64,000 bases of DNA from JANLUX01 sp031366005 (GTDB lineage: Bacteria; Bacteroidota; Bacteroidia; AKYH767-A; OLB10): the NCBI GenBank assembly GCA_031366005.1, contig JANLZB010000038.1:1-64000 (forward strand). Direction: 5' to 3'. The first letter of the stretch is position 1. Each line of letters begins with the position of its first letter. Of the stretch, positions 26,139 to 34,863 are shown piece by piece. The notes beneath the pieces were generated by a model. It worked only from the letters and a program-made list of their open reading frames with translations, ran no database searches and was not told where the DNA came from. The position numbers were made by a program, and so were the translations under genes.

Positions 26139-27137
26139 TCAATTCGTCTCAATCACTTTAAAAATTTCATCGAGCTTGGGAGTGAGAATAATTTCTATCC
26201 TGCGGTTTTTTTTGCGCGCATCAGCAGTCGCATTTGATCCAAGTGGCGCAAACTCACCACGGCCTGCAGCAGTCAATCGCATTGGGTTTACTTTGCTGTT
26301 GCCGGTAATAATTTTCACAACCGAAGTTGCACGCATAACACTCAGATCCCAGTTATCTTTTACTTCTCCTGTTCCTTTCATTGGCACATTATCAGTATGT
26401 CCTTCAATCAACACATTAATGTCAGAATTATTTTCTAAAACTTTAGCTAATTTTTTTAATGCTTCCATTCCTGATTGATCAACCACTGTGCTTCCTGATG
26501 CAAAAAGCAAACGCTCTTCCATCGAAACATAAACTTTACCATTTTTTTGTTCCACCGTTAACCCGTTACCGGTAAAACCTTTTAATGCATCACTCACTGT
26601 TTTCTTAAGTGCTGCAACGGATGAATCTTTACTTGCAAGTATTTGTTGAAGCTCAGCCAGTTTTTCTTCGCGCAATTTCAGTGTTGAACTAAGTTCATTC
26701 AAATTGGTTTGTTTGGCATTCAGATCGCGGTCGAGTTGTTTTAACGCATCTTCTTTTATTTGCAATTCCTCCTGTGTCATCTGCAATTGCTTAATTACTT
26801 TTTTTGTTTCACTCTGGCTGCCAGCTAATAATTTTTCATTGTTGTTGTTCAGCTTGTCGTAAGAATTAGTGAGGGAGGTATAGAGCGCATTCATTCTCCT
26901 TATATCGGTTCCCAAACTTGTTGTATCCTGTTTCAGCTTATCAATATTTTTTCTGTCCTGCTCAACCTGTTCATTCAATTCTTTAGTTCGCGTTGTCATT
27001 TCAAGATTTGCAGCTCTGAGTTTTTCCGCATCTTCTTCACATCTTGTTTTATTAGATTTCAGCTCATTATACTGGCGTGCAGGAACGCAGGAGGTTACAT
27101 AGATGATTATTGCGAGGTAAAACAATATTTTTTTCAT
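26139..27137 (-). CDS. OmpA-family peptidoglycan-associated lipoprotein with coiled coil
   Basis: The 332 residues begin with a lipoprotein-type signal (KKILFYLAIIIYVTSC, Cys at about residue 17). A long coiled coil follows (about residues 25-185, rich in Lys, Glu, Gln and Leu, for example LNEQVEQDRKNIDKLKQDTT). The C-terminal OmpA domain (about 205-320) has INVLIEGHTDNVPMKGTG, DLSVMRATSVVKII and the NRRIEIIL ending, which bind diaminopimelate in peptidoglycan. The protein should therefore tie the outer membrane to the wall. The coiled coil is longer than in Pal and resembles the OmpA-type lipoproteins of Bacteroidota. Confidence 0.9.
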   Translation of the reverse strand: MKKILFYLAIIIYVTSCVPARQYNELKSNKTRCEEDAEKLRAANLEMTTRTKELNEQVEQDRKNIDKLKQDTTSLGTDIRRMNALYTSLTNSYDKLNNNNEKLLAGSQSETKKVIKQLQMTQEELQIKEDALKQLDRDLNAKQTNLNELSSTLKLREEKLAELQQILASKDSSVAALKKTVSDALKGFTGNGLTVEQKNGKVYVSMEERLLFASGSTVVDQSGMEALKKLAKVLENNSDINVLIEGHTDNVPMKGTGEVKDNWDLSVMRATSVVKIITGNSKVNPMRLTAAGRGEFAPLGSNATADARKKNRRIEIILTPKLDEIFKVIETN

Positions 27138-27307
27138 TTGCAGAGTTTAAGATTGGCATAAAGATAGCAATAGGAAAACAGGAAGATTGACTTGTATGAA
27201 TGTAATATTTAACAGAAATTTGTTGAAACATAATTGAGAAATATTGATATAATAAACTAAAAAGGAATAAAATTGTTCTTATTAATATATCCTAATTTTA
27301 AAAGCAT

Positions 27308-28024
27308 ATGGATAAGCTGAGTGAAAACTGGATTACTGAAAAACACATTGATTTGGAGTACAAGCGATATGTGTTGCTTGCGTATCTGCAACATGTGAGC
27401 GAGCAATTTGAAGAAGTACGCTTATATCCCGCATTAAGCGAATTGGTAAATCACTACCGCAACCTGGTAGCGTTGCAAGAAAACAAAAAAAGTCTGTTGG
27501 ATAGTTTTCCTGAGAAACTAACACAGACTGATCTGAATAATTTCAAGCTTGTTTATGAAAAGCTATGTGAAGATGATAAGCTGATGCAGGAGTTGCAATC
27601 CATAATTGAATTCAGCATACCACAATTTCAAAAACATTTAAGTGAAGGAAAAAAGATTTATGATTTTATTGAATCCAAGATTAATATTTTTCCTGTAGGA
27701 ATTATGCCGCTTAATTTTGATTCAGGTTATCTAATGTTAAAAAGCGGACATCAGAACGAAACAAGAATTTACGAATACCAGATCACCATTTTTGAGCAGA
27801 GCACTGAACGTTACCGCGGCATCAGCATGCAATACATTGCTTCGTATGAAAAAACACTAAACAACACTTACGAGAATATCAAGCGTGACTTATTATTGTT
27901 CAACAAAAATTTTCCAAACCCTGCAACCTATGTTGTAGAGACAGATTTGGTTTTACCGATTGACGATACACTGCTTCCTTTAGCAAAGAGAACGCTGGTG
28001 AAGTATATCAGTACGCAAGCGTAA
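27308..28024 (+). CDS. Conserved Bacteroidota protein of unknown function, 238 residues
   Basis: A soluble cytoplasmic protein with no signal peptide, no membrane segment and no catalytic motif I recognise. It opens ENWITEKHIDLEYKRYVLLA and has a mostly helical first half (residues about 15-125, including HVSEQFEEVRLYPALSELVN), then a beta-rich second half (IFPVGIMPLNFDSGYLMLKS; TRIYEYQITIFEQSTERYRG). It appears to belong to a family confined to this phylum; I cannot give a role. It is transcribed towards the DUF433/DUF5615 pair 47 bases downstream, but that pair has its own promoter box. Confidence 0.7.
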   Translation: MDKLSENWITEKHIDLEYKRYVLLAYLQHVSEQFEEVRLYPALSELVNHYRNLVALQENKKSLLDSFPEKLTQTDLNNFKLVYEKLCEDDKLMQELQSIIEFSIPQFQKHLSEGKKIYDFIESKINIFPVGIMPLNFDSGYLMLKSGHQNETRIYEYQITIFEQSTERYRGISMQYIASYEKTLNNTYENIKRDLLLFNKNFPNPATYVVETDLVLPIDDTLLPLAKRTLVKYISTQA

Positions 28025-28059
28025 AGTTGAATAAAGTTTATTCGATAGATTCTAATCCT

Positions 28060-28067
28060 TAATTTTG
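28060..28067 (+). promoter_or_regulatory. Putative -7 box TAATTTTG of the DUF433/DUF5615 pair
   Basis: Fits TAnnTTTG and ends four bases before the ATG at 28072, so the transcript should begin at or next to the start codon. Confidence 0.6.
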
Positions 28068-28071
28068 CTAA

Positions 28072-28305
28072 ATGGATTTGCTTAAAAGAATTACTTTAAT
28101 ACCTGATGTTTGTAATGGCAAACCGACTATAAGAGGATTGCGGATTAGTGTAAAAACAATCCTTGAATTTTTAGCAGCCGGTGAAACAACAGAAAACATT
28201 TTGAGTGCGTATCCTAACCTTGAACCTGATGATATTAAAGCCGCATTACAGTATGCAGCTTTAGCAGCTGATAAGGATGTGACCTCTTATCGCATTGCAA
28301 GCTGA
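28072..28305 (+). CDS. DUF433-family antitoxin
   Basis: The 77-residue protein is the typical DUF433 module: KRITLIPDVCNGKPTIRGLR, SVKTILEFLAAGETTENILS, YPNLEPDDIKAALQYAALAA. The C-terminal part forms a small winged or ribbon helix DNA-binding region in related proteins. DUF433 genes sit directly before DUF5615 PIN-like toxins, as here, with a gap of 6 bases. Expected role: bind and silence the partner, and repress the shared promoter just upstream; this is by family analogy. A second, frameshifted copy lies at 25851-26083. Confidence 0.88.
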   Translation: MDLLKRITLIPDVCNGKPTIRGLRISVKTILEFLAAGETTENILSAYPNLEPDDIKAALQYAALAADKDVTSYRIAS

Positions 28306-28311
28306 ATTCTA

Positions 28312-28650
28312 ATGAGGTTTATTGTAGATGTCAACCTTCCAAAATATTTTAGATTCTTTAACAGTCCTGAATTTGTTTTTGCAAGTGATATTGATGCAAG
28401 AATGAAAGATTCTCGTCTTTGGGATTATGCGTTAGAGCACAACCTGATCATTCTTACTAAAGACACTGATTTTTATTCACGGTCAATAATGGCTTCCAAA
28501 AAACCCCGCATTGTTTATTTTAATATTGGCAATTCTACTTTGGAACAGCTCCATCAATATTTTCATAAGAACTGGAAAACAATTTTAGAATTAATCAGTG
28601 ACAATTATTTAATTGTTGCTACAGTAGAAAGCATTGATGTGATATTGTGA
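28312..28650 (+). CDS. DUF5615 PIN-like toxin
   Basis: The 112-residue protein has the DUF5615 layout. The N-terminal acidic motif is FIVDVNLPKYFRFF (first Asp of the PIN pocket). SDIDARMKDSRLWDYALEHN and ILTKDTDFYSR (second acidic patch) follow, then PRIVYFNIGNSTLEQL. These proteins are small PIN-domain-like nucleases thought to act as toxins of type II modules. The gene follows the DUF433 antitoxin with 6 bases between, so they are one operon. Activity is inferred from family only. Confidence 0.87.
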   Translation: MRFIVDVNLPKYFRFFNSPEFVFASDIDARMKDSRLWDYALEHNLIILTKDTDFYSRSIMASKKPRIVYFNIGNSTLEQLHQYFHKNWKTILELISDNYLIVATVESIDVIL

Positions 28651-28687
28651 TCTGTAAAGATCAGTAATGCTTTAAGAATTTTTGTTT

Positions 28688-29461
28688 TCAAAAATCCATT
28701 TCCACCAACACAGGGCAATGATCACTGTGTACGGCATCAGGTAAAATTATAGCACGCTTTAGTTTTTCCCGCAAATTTTCGGTCACCATTTGATAATCTA
28801 TTCTCCATCCTAAATTTCTATCTCTTGCTTTAAAGCGTTGACTCCACCAGGTGTATTGATGTGGCTCTTTATTAAAATGACGAAAGCTATCAGTAAATCC
28901 AGAGCTAATAAATTTTGTGAGCCATTCACGTTCCTCCGGTAAAAAGCCAGATGTTTTTTGGTTGCTTACAGGATTATGAATATCAATATGCTGATGTGCG
29001 ATATTGTAATCTCCTGCTATCAATAATTTGTTTCTTGTGGTTTTCAGATTTGTAATATATTTTTCAAACCAGGGCAGCCATTCCATTTTATATGCCTGAC
29101 GCAACTCACCACTGGAACCCGAAGGCATGTAAACACTCAGCACAGAAACATCTCCATAGTCAGCACGGATAATTCTTCCTTCTTTATCAATGTCCATTTC
29201 ACCCGAACCGGTTATTACATTATCCGGCTTTTCTTTGCTAAGTATGGCAACTCCGCTATATCCTTTCTTCTCAGCCGGATGCCAATAGTGATAAGGATAA
29301 CCTGCCTTTTCAAACAGCGTTAAATCTAATTGATCAGGTTGGGCTTTTAATTCCTGCAAACAAACAACATCAGGATTAACCGCTTGTAGCCATTGTAACC
29401 AGCCTTTGTTGATTGCTGAGCGAATACCGTTAAGGTTGTAAGTGATTATTTTCTTTACCAC
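28688..29461 (-). CDS. xth: Exodeoxyribonuclease III / AP endonuclease
   Basis: This EEP-family nuclease cuts 5' of abasic sites and trims 3' ends in base-excision repair. The 257-residue length is typical. Motifs in order: ITYNLNGIRSAINKG (metal-binding Asn), VVCLQELKAQ (metal-binding Glu), KKGYSGVAILSKEKP, LIAGDYNIAHQHIDIHNP (catalytic Asp and Asn), WRIDYQMVT and VHSDHCPVLVEM (catalytic Asp-His). The start is ATG at 29461. It converges on the DUF5615 toxin gene with 37 bases between the stops, and diverges from the large outer-membrane-protein gene. Confidence 0.95.
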   Translation of the reverse strand: MVKKIITYNLNGIRSAINKGWLQWLQAVNPDVVCLQELKAQPDQLDLTLFEKAGYPYHYWHPAEKKGYSGVAILSKEKPDNVITGSGEMDIDKEGRIIRADYGDVSVLSVYMPSGSSGELRQAYKMEWLPWFEKYITNLKTTRNKLLIAGDYNIAHQHIDIHNPVSNQKTSGFLPEEREWLTKFISSGFTDSFRHFNKEPHQYTWWSQRFKARDRNLGWRIDYQMVTENLREKLKRAIILPDAVHSDHCPVLVEMDF

Positions 29462-29583
29462 AGATTAATCTGATTTTTTTGATTGAACTGATTTTATTAA
29501 ATATAGAAGCCAAATCTAACAAACAACAACCTAAACTCTTTAACGTTTCTCTTTTGGTATTTTTAGCAGCCAAACAGTTAGCG

Positions 29584-32500
29584 TTGATCCGGAAAATTTC
29601 TTTGTGTTTTCTTTTTCTTTCACTTTTTATAAAGTGTGAATGTGTAGTTGCTCAGCAAAGTAATTTGCGCCAGCACTATATAAATATCAAAACAGATACT
29701 GTTCTTATTGACACATTAAGCATTATTCCTAATTCGTTTTTTATCACACAGGATGGAAAATTTATTGACTCCACATTTTTTCGTTTGGATGCAACATCTT
29801 CAAAATTAATCTGGCTGAAACGTGATAGCACTTTAAAAGACAGCGTGCTGATTACTTATCGCGTGTTCCCATTATTGTTTTCAAAAACTTATCAAAGAAG
29901 AAACCGCGAACGTATTGAAAAAGATTTTTCAGGAAATTATAATCCGTTCACTTATGTGGGTGATGATAAAGAAGGAAATCTTTTTAAGATGGAAGGATTA
30001 AATAAGAGCGGAAGTATTTCGAGAGGAATCACAATCGGAAATAACCAGGATGCTGTTGTTAATTCGAGTTTGAATTTGCAATTGTCAGGTAAGCTGTCAA
30101 ACAATATTGATGTGTTGGCTGCTATAACAGATGATAATATACCGGTGCAGGCAGAGGGAAACACACAACAGCTGCAGGAGTTTGATAAAGTTTTTATCCA
30201 GTTGAGTAATGCAAATCATAAATTGATTGCAGGAGATTTTGAATTAAAAAAACCCGAAGGATATTTCATGTCATTTTATAAAAAAGGACAAGGTGCTTTG
30301 TACAGCAACATCTCACAGCTTGGAAAAAATAAAGGCGTACTTACTTCTTCTTTAAGTGGTGCTGTTTCAAAAGGAAAATTTGCACGAAATGCATTTGCCG
30401 GTACAGAAGCAAACCAGGGTCCTTATCGTTTGCGTGGGGCAGAAAATGAAAGTTTCATTGTAATTCTTTCAGGCTCTGAAAGGATTTACATTGATGGACA
30501 AGTGATGTCACGTGGCCAGGATGGCGATTATATCATTGATTATAACACAGCAGAAATAACTTTTACAGCCAGAAGACTGATCACAAAAGACTCGCGTATC
30601 GTAATTGAGTTTCAATACTCAGATAAAAATTATGCACGCACTTTGTTTTTCGGAGGAACACAATGGGAACAAAAGAAATTAAAGTTGCATCTGAATATTT
30701 ACTCTGAGCAGGACAGTAAAAACCAACCCTTGCAACAGGATCTATCCAATGAGCAAAAAAAATTACTGGCTGTTGTGGGTGATAGTCTTCAGCTTGCGGT
30801 TTCTCCAAATGTGGATAGTGTAGCATTTAATGTGAATGAAATTTTATATACAAAACGCGATACTATTTTGAATGGTGATACAAGTAACATATATGTTTAT
30901 AGTACAAATAAAGACAGTGCATATTACCGCCTGGGTTTTTCTTTTGTGGGATTGAATAAAGGAAATTACAACCAAAGTGCTAACAGCAACACTAACGGAC
31001 GTGTATATTATTGGGTGGCTCCGGTGAATGGCATTCCGCAGGGAAGTTATGAACCTGTGATTTTATTAGTTACTCCTAAAAAAAGACAAATGCTGACTGT
31101 TGGTGGTGAATATGCCACTGAAAAAGGGTTTAAAGTTTATTCAGAGCTAGCAGGAAGCAAGGATGATGTGAATGAGTTTTCAAAAAAAGACAAAGGCAAT
31201 GATGATGGTTATGCTGCATTGGGTGGACTTGAACAATCAATAAAAGTTTTTCGTAAAGCAAAAAAAGAATGGAAACTGACCGGGAGTGTGCGCTATGAAT
31301 ATGTAGGAAAAAATTTTAAAGCAATTGAGAATTTCCGGCCGGTTGAATTTTCAAGGATATGGAATACCACAGGCATTACAGCATTTACAGATGAACACCT
31401 TGTAACTACTGGGCTTACTTTGGAGCTACCTCTGAAATATCTGTTCAACTATAATGTGAGAACTTACCAGCGTGGAAGCATTTACAACGGAATCATGCAT
31501 CAGGTAAAAACAGCTGTTGAGATTTATAAATTTATATTAAAGGCAGATGGAAGTTATCTTCAAACCTCAGGTGATGTTATTCAATCAGATTACTATAAAC
31601 ATAAAGCGGATTTATCACGCAAGTTTGGACTCATAACGCTTGGCGTTGCAGAACAGGTGGAACACAATACCATCAATGTTCCGGGGAAAGATTCTATTGC
31701 ATTGAACAGTTTTTCTTTCAGGACTTACAAGGCATATTTTACTACAAGTGATACATTGAATTTAAAATTAAGTGGTGATTACAGCAGGCGTTATGATGAT
31801 GGTATCCGTAAGAATAAATTTGTGGAAGCAACGTATGCAGATAATATCAACGGAAATTTTGCATGGAATAAAAACCCAAATAACAGGATTAGCGGAGGAG
31901 TAACGTATCGTAAATTGTACATTATAGATAGTTTGCTTACTTCTCAGCCCCCTGACCAGTCGTTGCTTGGACGAATTGAACATAGCCTTGTTGTATGGAA
32001 AGGTGCAGTTAACCTGAATACTTATTATGAAACAGGTACTGGTCGAGAACAGAAGAAAGAATACAGTTATGTACAGGTAGCAGCGGGCACGGGTGTTTAT
32101 ACCTGGAAAGATTATAATGGTGATGAAATACCTCAACTCAATGAATTTGAGATTGCACAATTTCAGGATCAGGCCAATTACATTCGTGTGTTTACTCCTA
32201 CCAATGAATACATTAAAACTTTCACAAACCAGTTGAATATTGTGCTTGGTTTAAATCCGGCAGCAATTTTTTCTACTACAGCAAAAGGTTCTTTCATTAC
32301 GCATTTTGCCACACAATCTGCTGTGAGGTTTGAGAATAAATTATTAGGTAGTAAACCTGCGGAAGCACTCAACCCGATTCCGTTATCTATAAAAGATTCA
32401 TTGCTTGTCACCACCAATTCATCACAACGGCATACTTTATATTATAACAGAACCAGCAATGTGTTTGGTGCTGATGTAACTTTCCAGGATCAGCAGAACA

Positions 32501-33060
32501 AACAATTGTTAAGTAATGGTTTTGAGTTTCGCAATCAGCGTTTATACAATGGAAACATTCACTGGAATGTGAAGCAATGGTTAGGATTAAATACATTTGG
32601 TGAATATCAGCGCAAGCAAAACAATTCTGAAAATTTTGCAGCACGCAGTTTTGATATTAACTCCTATAACGGTGAACAAAAAATAACTTTTCAGCCGGGA
32701 AGTGTTTATCGCATCTCCGCATCTTATGCATATAAACAAAAGAAAAATGCTTTAGGTGATATTGGTGAACATGCTGAAAGTAACAATGCAGGTTTGGAAT
32801 TTCGTTTCAGTTCATTAAAAAAAGGATTGATGTCGGCTAAAATTAATTTTATCAATATCGCATACAACCAACCTGAAAACACACCGCTTGCTTATGAAAT
32901 GTTAGAAGGTTTAAAGACCGGAAAAAATTTTACATGGAATGTTTCTATTCAACGCAACATCACCAACAGTTTGCAGCTGAGTTTAAATTATGACGGACGT
33001 AAATCAGAAACTGTAAAAACTATTCACAGTGGAGGAATACAGGCGAGAGCTTATTTTTAG
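29584..33060 (+). CDS. Giant outer-membrane protein of unknown function (about 1,158 residues)
   Basis: The reading frame is open from 29479, but there is no ATG before codon 170. A TTG at 29584 gives a normal signal peptide (IRKISLCFLFLSLFIKCECVVAQQ), so I place the start there. An N-terminal domain (about 40-130) is followed by strand-rich sequence with GISIGNN-like, FDKVFIQLSN and LIAGDFELKKPEGYFMSFYK motifs. Long amphipathic strands fill the remaining ~900 residues up to a C-terminal ...IQARAYF with terminal Phe, as in outer-membrane barrels. There is no TonB box, plug domain or T9SS signal. The size and strand content suggest a surface barrel or a large envelope scaffold; the exact role is not known. 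It overlaps the promoter region of xth. Confidence 0.75.
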   Translation: MIRKISLCFLFLSLFIKCECVVAQQSNLRQHYINIKTDTVLIDTLSIIPNSFFITQDGKFIDSTFFRLDATSSKLIWLKRDSTLKDSVLITYRVFPLLFSKTYQRRNRERIEKDFSGNYNPFTYVGDDKEGNLFKMEGLNKSGSISRGITIGNNQDAVVNSSLNLQLSGKLSNNIDVLAAITDDNIPVQAEGNTQQLQEFDKVFIQLSNANHKLIAGDFELKKPEGYFMSFYKKGQGALYSNISQLGKNKGVLTSSLSGAVSKGKFARNAFAGTEANQGPYRLRGAENESFIVILSGSERIYIDGQVMSRGQDGDYIIDYNTAEITFTARRLITKDSRIVIEFQYSDKNYARTLFFGGTQWEQKKLKLHLNIYSEQDSKNQPLQQDLSNEQKKLLAVVGDSLQLAVSPNVDSVAFNVNEILYTKRDTILNGDTSNIYVYSTNKDSAYYRLGFSFVGLNKGNYNQSANSNTNGRVYYWVAPVNGIPQGSYEPVILLVTPKKRQMLTVGGEYATEKGFKVYSELAGSKDDVNEFSKKDKGNDDGYAALGGLEQSIKVFRKAKKEWKLTGSVRYEYVGKNFKAIENFRPVEFSRIWNTTGITAFTDEHLVTTGLTLELPLKYLFNYNVRTYQRGSIYNGIMHQVKTAVEIYKFILKADGSYLQTSGDVIQSDYYKHKADLSRKFGLITLGVAEQVEHNTINVPGKDSIALNSFSFRTYKAYFTTSDTLNLKLSGDYSRRYDDGIRKNKFVEATYADNINGNFAWNKNPNNRISGGVTYRKLYIIDSLLTSQPPDQSLLGRIEHSLVVWKGAVNLNTYYETGTGREQKKEYSYVQVAAGTGVYTWKDYNGDEIPQLNEFEIAQFQDQANYIRVFTPTNEYIKTFTNQLNIVLGLNPAAIFSTTAKGSFITHFATQSAVRFENKLLGSKPAEALNPIPLSIKDSLLVTTNSSQRHTLYYNRTSNVFGADVTFQDQQNKQLLSNGFEFRNQRLYNGNIHWNVKQWLGLNTFGEYQRKQNNSENFAARSFDINSYNGEQKITFQPGSVYRISASYAYKQKKNALGDIGEHAESNNAGLEFRFSSLKKGLMSAKINFINIAYNQPENTPLAYEMLEGLKTGKNFTWNVSIQRNITNSLQLSLNYDGRKSETVKTIHSGGIQARAYF

Positions 33061-33064
33061 AAAA

Positions 33065-33979
33065 CTACTTCAGCGTAAGCGAAGTTGCACCTATTGGATT
33101 TCCGTCACAATACAATTCAATATTATATCTGCCGGGAGTGTACTTGCCACCCTTATCCCAGTAAACACATAAATCAGTGTTACGGTTTTCGTAAATGATA
33201 GACTCTTTGGTTGTGTAAAGTGTAGGCTGTCCGTTCACATCAAAAGTTTCCTGCGAAGTTGACATCACAGCTCCATCAGGACTCAGCACTCGTACATATA
33301 TATCCCTTGGTCCCTTATCAACCACTAAATTTTCAAGAATAGTGAAACAGGTTTTGAGTTTCTGTGTACTTTTTGATTTGCTGGTTTCCACTTCTTTTCC
33401 GCTGCCTTTGTAACGTACACCTGTCACTTTCATTCCGGTGGTTTTAAGCACTGAAGCAATAGCAACCTTGCCTGATAAAACAGTATTTTTTTTACTAAGT
33501 GTATCTAATTGAGTGGTTGCAGTTGTCAAGTTAACATTCAATGAATCGTTTTGTATAGCCAACATTTTATTCACGGTTTTAAGCGAATCAAATTGAACAA
33601 GGTAATTTTGATTCATTGCTCTCAATTGCAATAATTCTTCCTTAGCTTTTTTCAATTGAACCGCATCACCGGAATTAATCAGCTTTTGTATCTCAGCTAT
33701 TTTTTGTTTGATCTCTTCATCACGTGCAGAAAGCTGGCTTTGCAAACCTGCATTTTCCTGGTTGAGTTTATCATATTCAGTTTTTACCCGTTGCAGTTCT
33801 GCTGATAATGATTCTTTCTCGGCAACAGTAGAAGTCAACGTACGGCTAACCTGTTCCAAGTGTGTTTTTTTATCAAAGAATTGCCATAACAGCAATCCGT
33901 TCACTCCCAAAAGAATGGAAATGACGATAATTACAATGACTTTTTTTGAATCTGTTGTGTCTGTGTCAGTAGTGCTCAT
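33065..33979 (-). CDS. Membrane-anchored periplasmic coiled-coil protein, unknown function
   Basis: A short cytoplasmic N-terminus rich in Asp, Ser and Lys is followed by one membrane segment (VIVIIVISILLGVNGLLLW, about residues 15-34). A long coiled coil covers about 35-165 (LQRVKTEYDKLNQENAGLQS; IQKLINSGDAVQLKKAKEEL), and a C-terminal domain of about 120 residues is beta-rich (KLKTCFTILENLVVDKGPRD). The layout is common among Bacteroidota proteins often labelled chromosome segregation or partitioning, a label that rests only on the coiled coil. The stop lies 4 bases from the convergent stop of the giant outer-membrane-protein gene. Confidence 0.72.
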   Translation of the reverse strand: MSTTDTDTTDSKKVIVIIVISILLGVNGLLLWQFFDKKTHLEQVSRTLTSTVAEKESLSAELQRVKTEYDKLNQENAGLQSQLSARDEEIKQKIAEIQKLINSGDAVQLKKAKEELLQLRAMNQNYLVQFDSLKTVNKMLAIQNDSLNVNLTTATTQLDTLSKKNTVLSGKVAIASVLKTTGMKVTGVRYKGSGKEVETSKSKSTQKLKTCFTILENLVVDKGPRDIYVRVLSPDGAVMSTSQETFDVNGQPTLYTTKESIIYENRNTDLCVYWDKGGKYTPGRYNIELYCDGNPIGATSLTLK

Positions 33980-34194
33980 TGTGTTTTATTGTAATGGATC
34001 AAAGGAAAATAAGAGTTTTGGGCGCAACGAATGTACTATATTTCATAACACTTTAAACCGAGTGGATGCCAACTTTTTAACGATTAAAAGATGGTAGAAG
34101 TTCAAAATGTTTTTTTAATAATGAACTATAACGTTAAGAATGAGTTATTGAATTCAATTGCCGTTTTTTCTATTTTTACTTTATATCAAAACTT

Positions 34195-34830
34195 ATGGCA
34201 GCAAAAATTGATTGGGCGAAAGCCGTAAAACCATTATTAAAAAAATACAGGGGCAAACAGCATCCGCTTGAATATAAAAACACTTTTCAGCTATTGGTGA
34301 TGGTAGTGTTATCAGCTCAAACAACAGATGTACTTGTTAATAATATTGCTCCCGGTTTTTTTAAAGTTTTTCCAAAAATGGAAGTGCTTTCAAAAGCAAA
34401 GCCGGAAGATTTATATAAACACATTAATAAAGTAAGGAGCTTTCGTAACAAAGCTGAATGGCTTATTAAAATTGCTCAGCAAATTAAAAAAGACAAAAAC
34501 ATTCCTTTAACGATGGAGGAATTAACGGCATTGCCTGGCATCGGTAGAAAATCTGCTAATGTTATTATGCGTGAATCAGGCGTAGAGCTGGAAGGGGTTA
34601 TTGTTGATTTGCATGTGATGCGTGTTGCTCCGCGATTAGGAATTGCAAAAGGAACGGATCCGAAAAAAATTGAGCAGCAGATTATGGAAGTGATACCGCA
34701 AAAAGAATGGGATGTGGGAATGGCTATTTCTTTTTTAGGTAGAGAAACATGTCGTCCTACTGATCCAAAGCATGGTGAGTGTGTGATGAATAGTGTTTGT
34801 GAATATTATAAAAAGATTAAGAAAAAATAA
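34195..34830 (+). CDS. nth: Endonuclease III with an altered iron-sulfur ligand motif
   Basis: Endonuclease III removes oxidised pyrimidines and nicks the abasic site. The 211-residue protein carries the helix-hairpin-helix ALPGIGRKSANVI with catalytic K119 and the catalytic D138 in VIVDLHVMRVAPRLG, at the same positions as E. coli K120 and D138. The C-terminal cluster motif is odd. Where the family has Cys-x6-Cys-x2-Cys-x5-Cys, this protein has C186, then His193 (codon CAT at 34771-34773), C196 and C202. The second cluster ligand is thus His, or the cluster is lost. It stands alone; no promoter box was recognised. Confidence 0.93.
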   Translation: MAAKIDWAKAVKPLLKKYRGKQHPLEYKNTFQLLVMVVLSAQTTDVLVNNIAPGFFKVFPKMEVLSKAKPEDLYKHINKVRSFRNKAEWLIKIAQQIKKDKNIPLTMEELTALPGIGRKSANVIMRESGVELEGVIVDLHVMRVAPRLGIAKGTDPKKIEQQIMEVIPQKEWDVGMAISFLGRETCRPTDPKHGECVMNSVCEYYKKIKKK

Positions 34831-34863
34831 AATGATGTCGCGATAAATTTTGTATGTTATTTT

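Noticed and set aside
26095..26478. Plus-strand open frame of 127 codons
   Set aside because: It is the reverse of the OmpA domain of the lipoprotein at 26139-27137.
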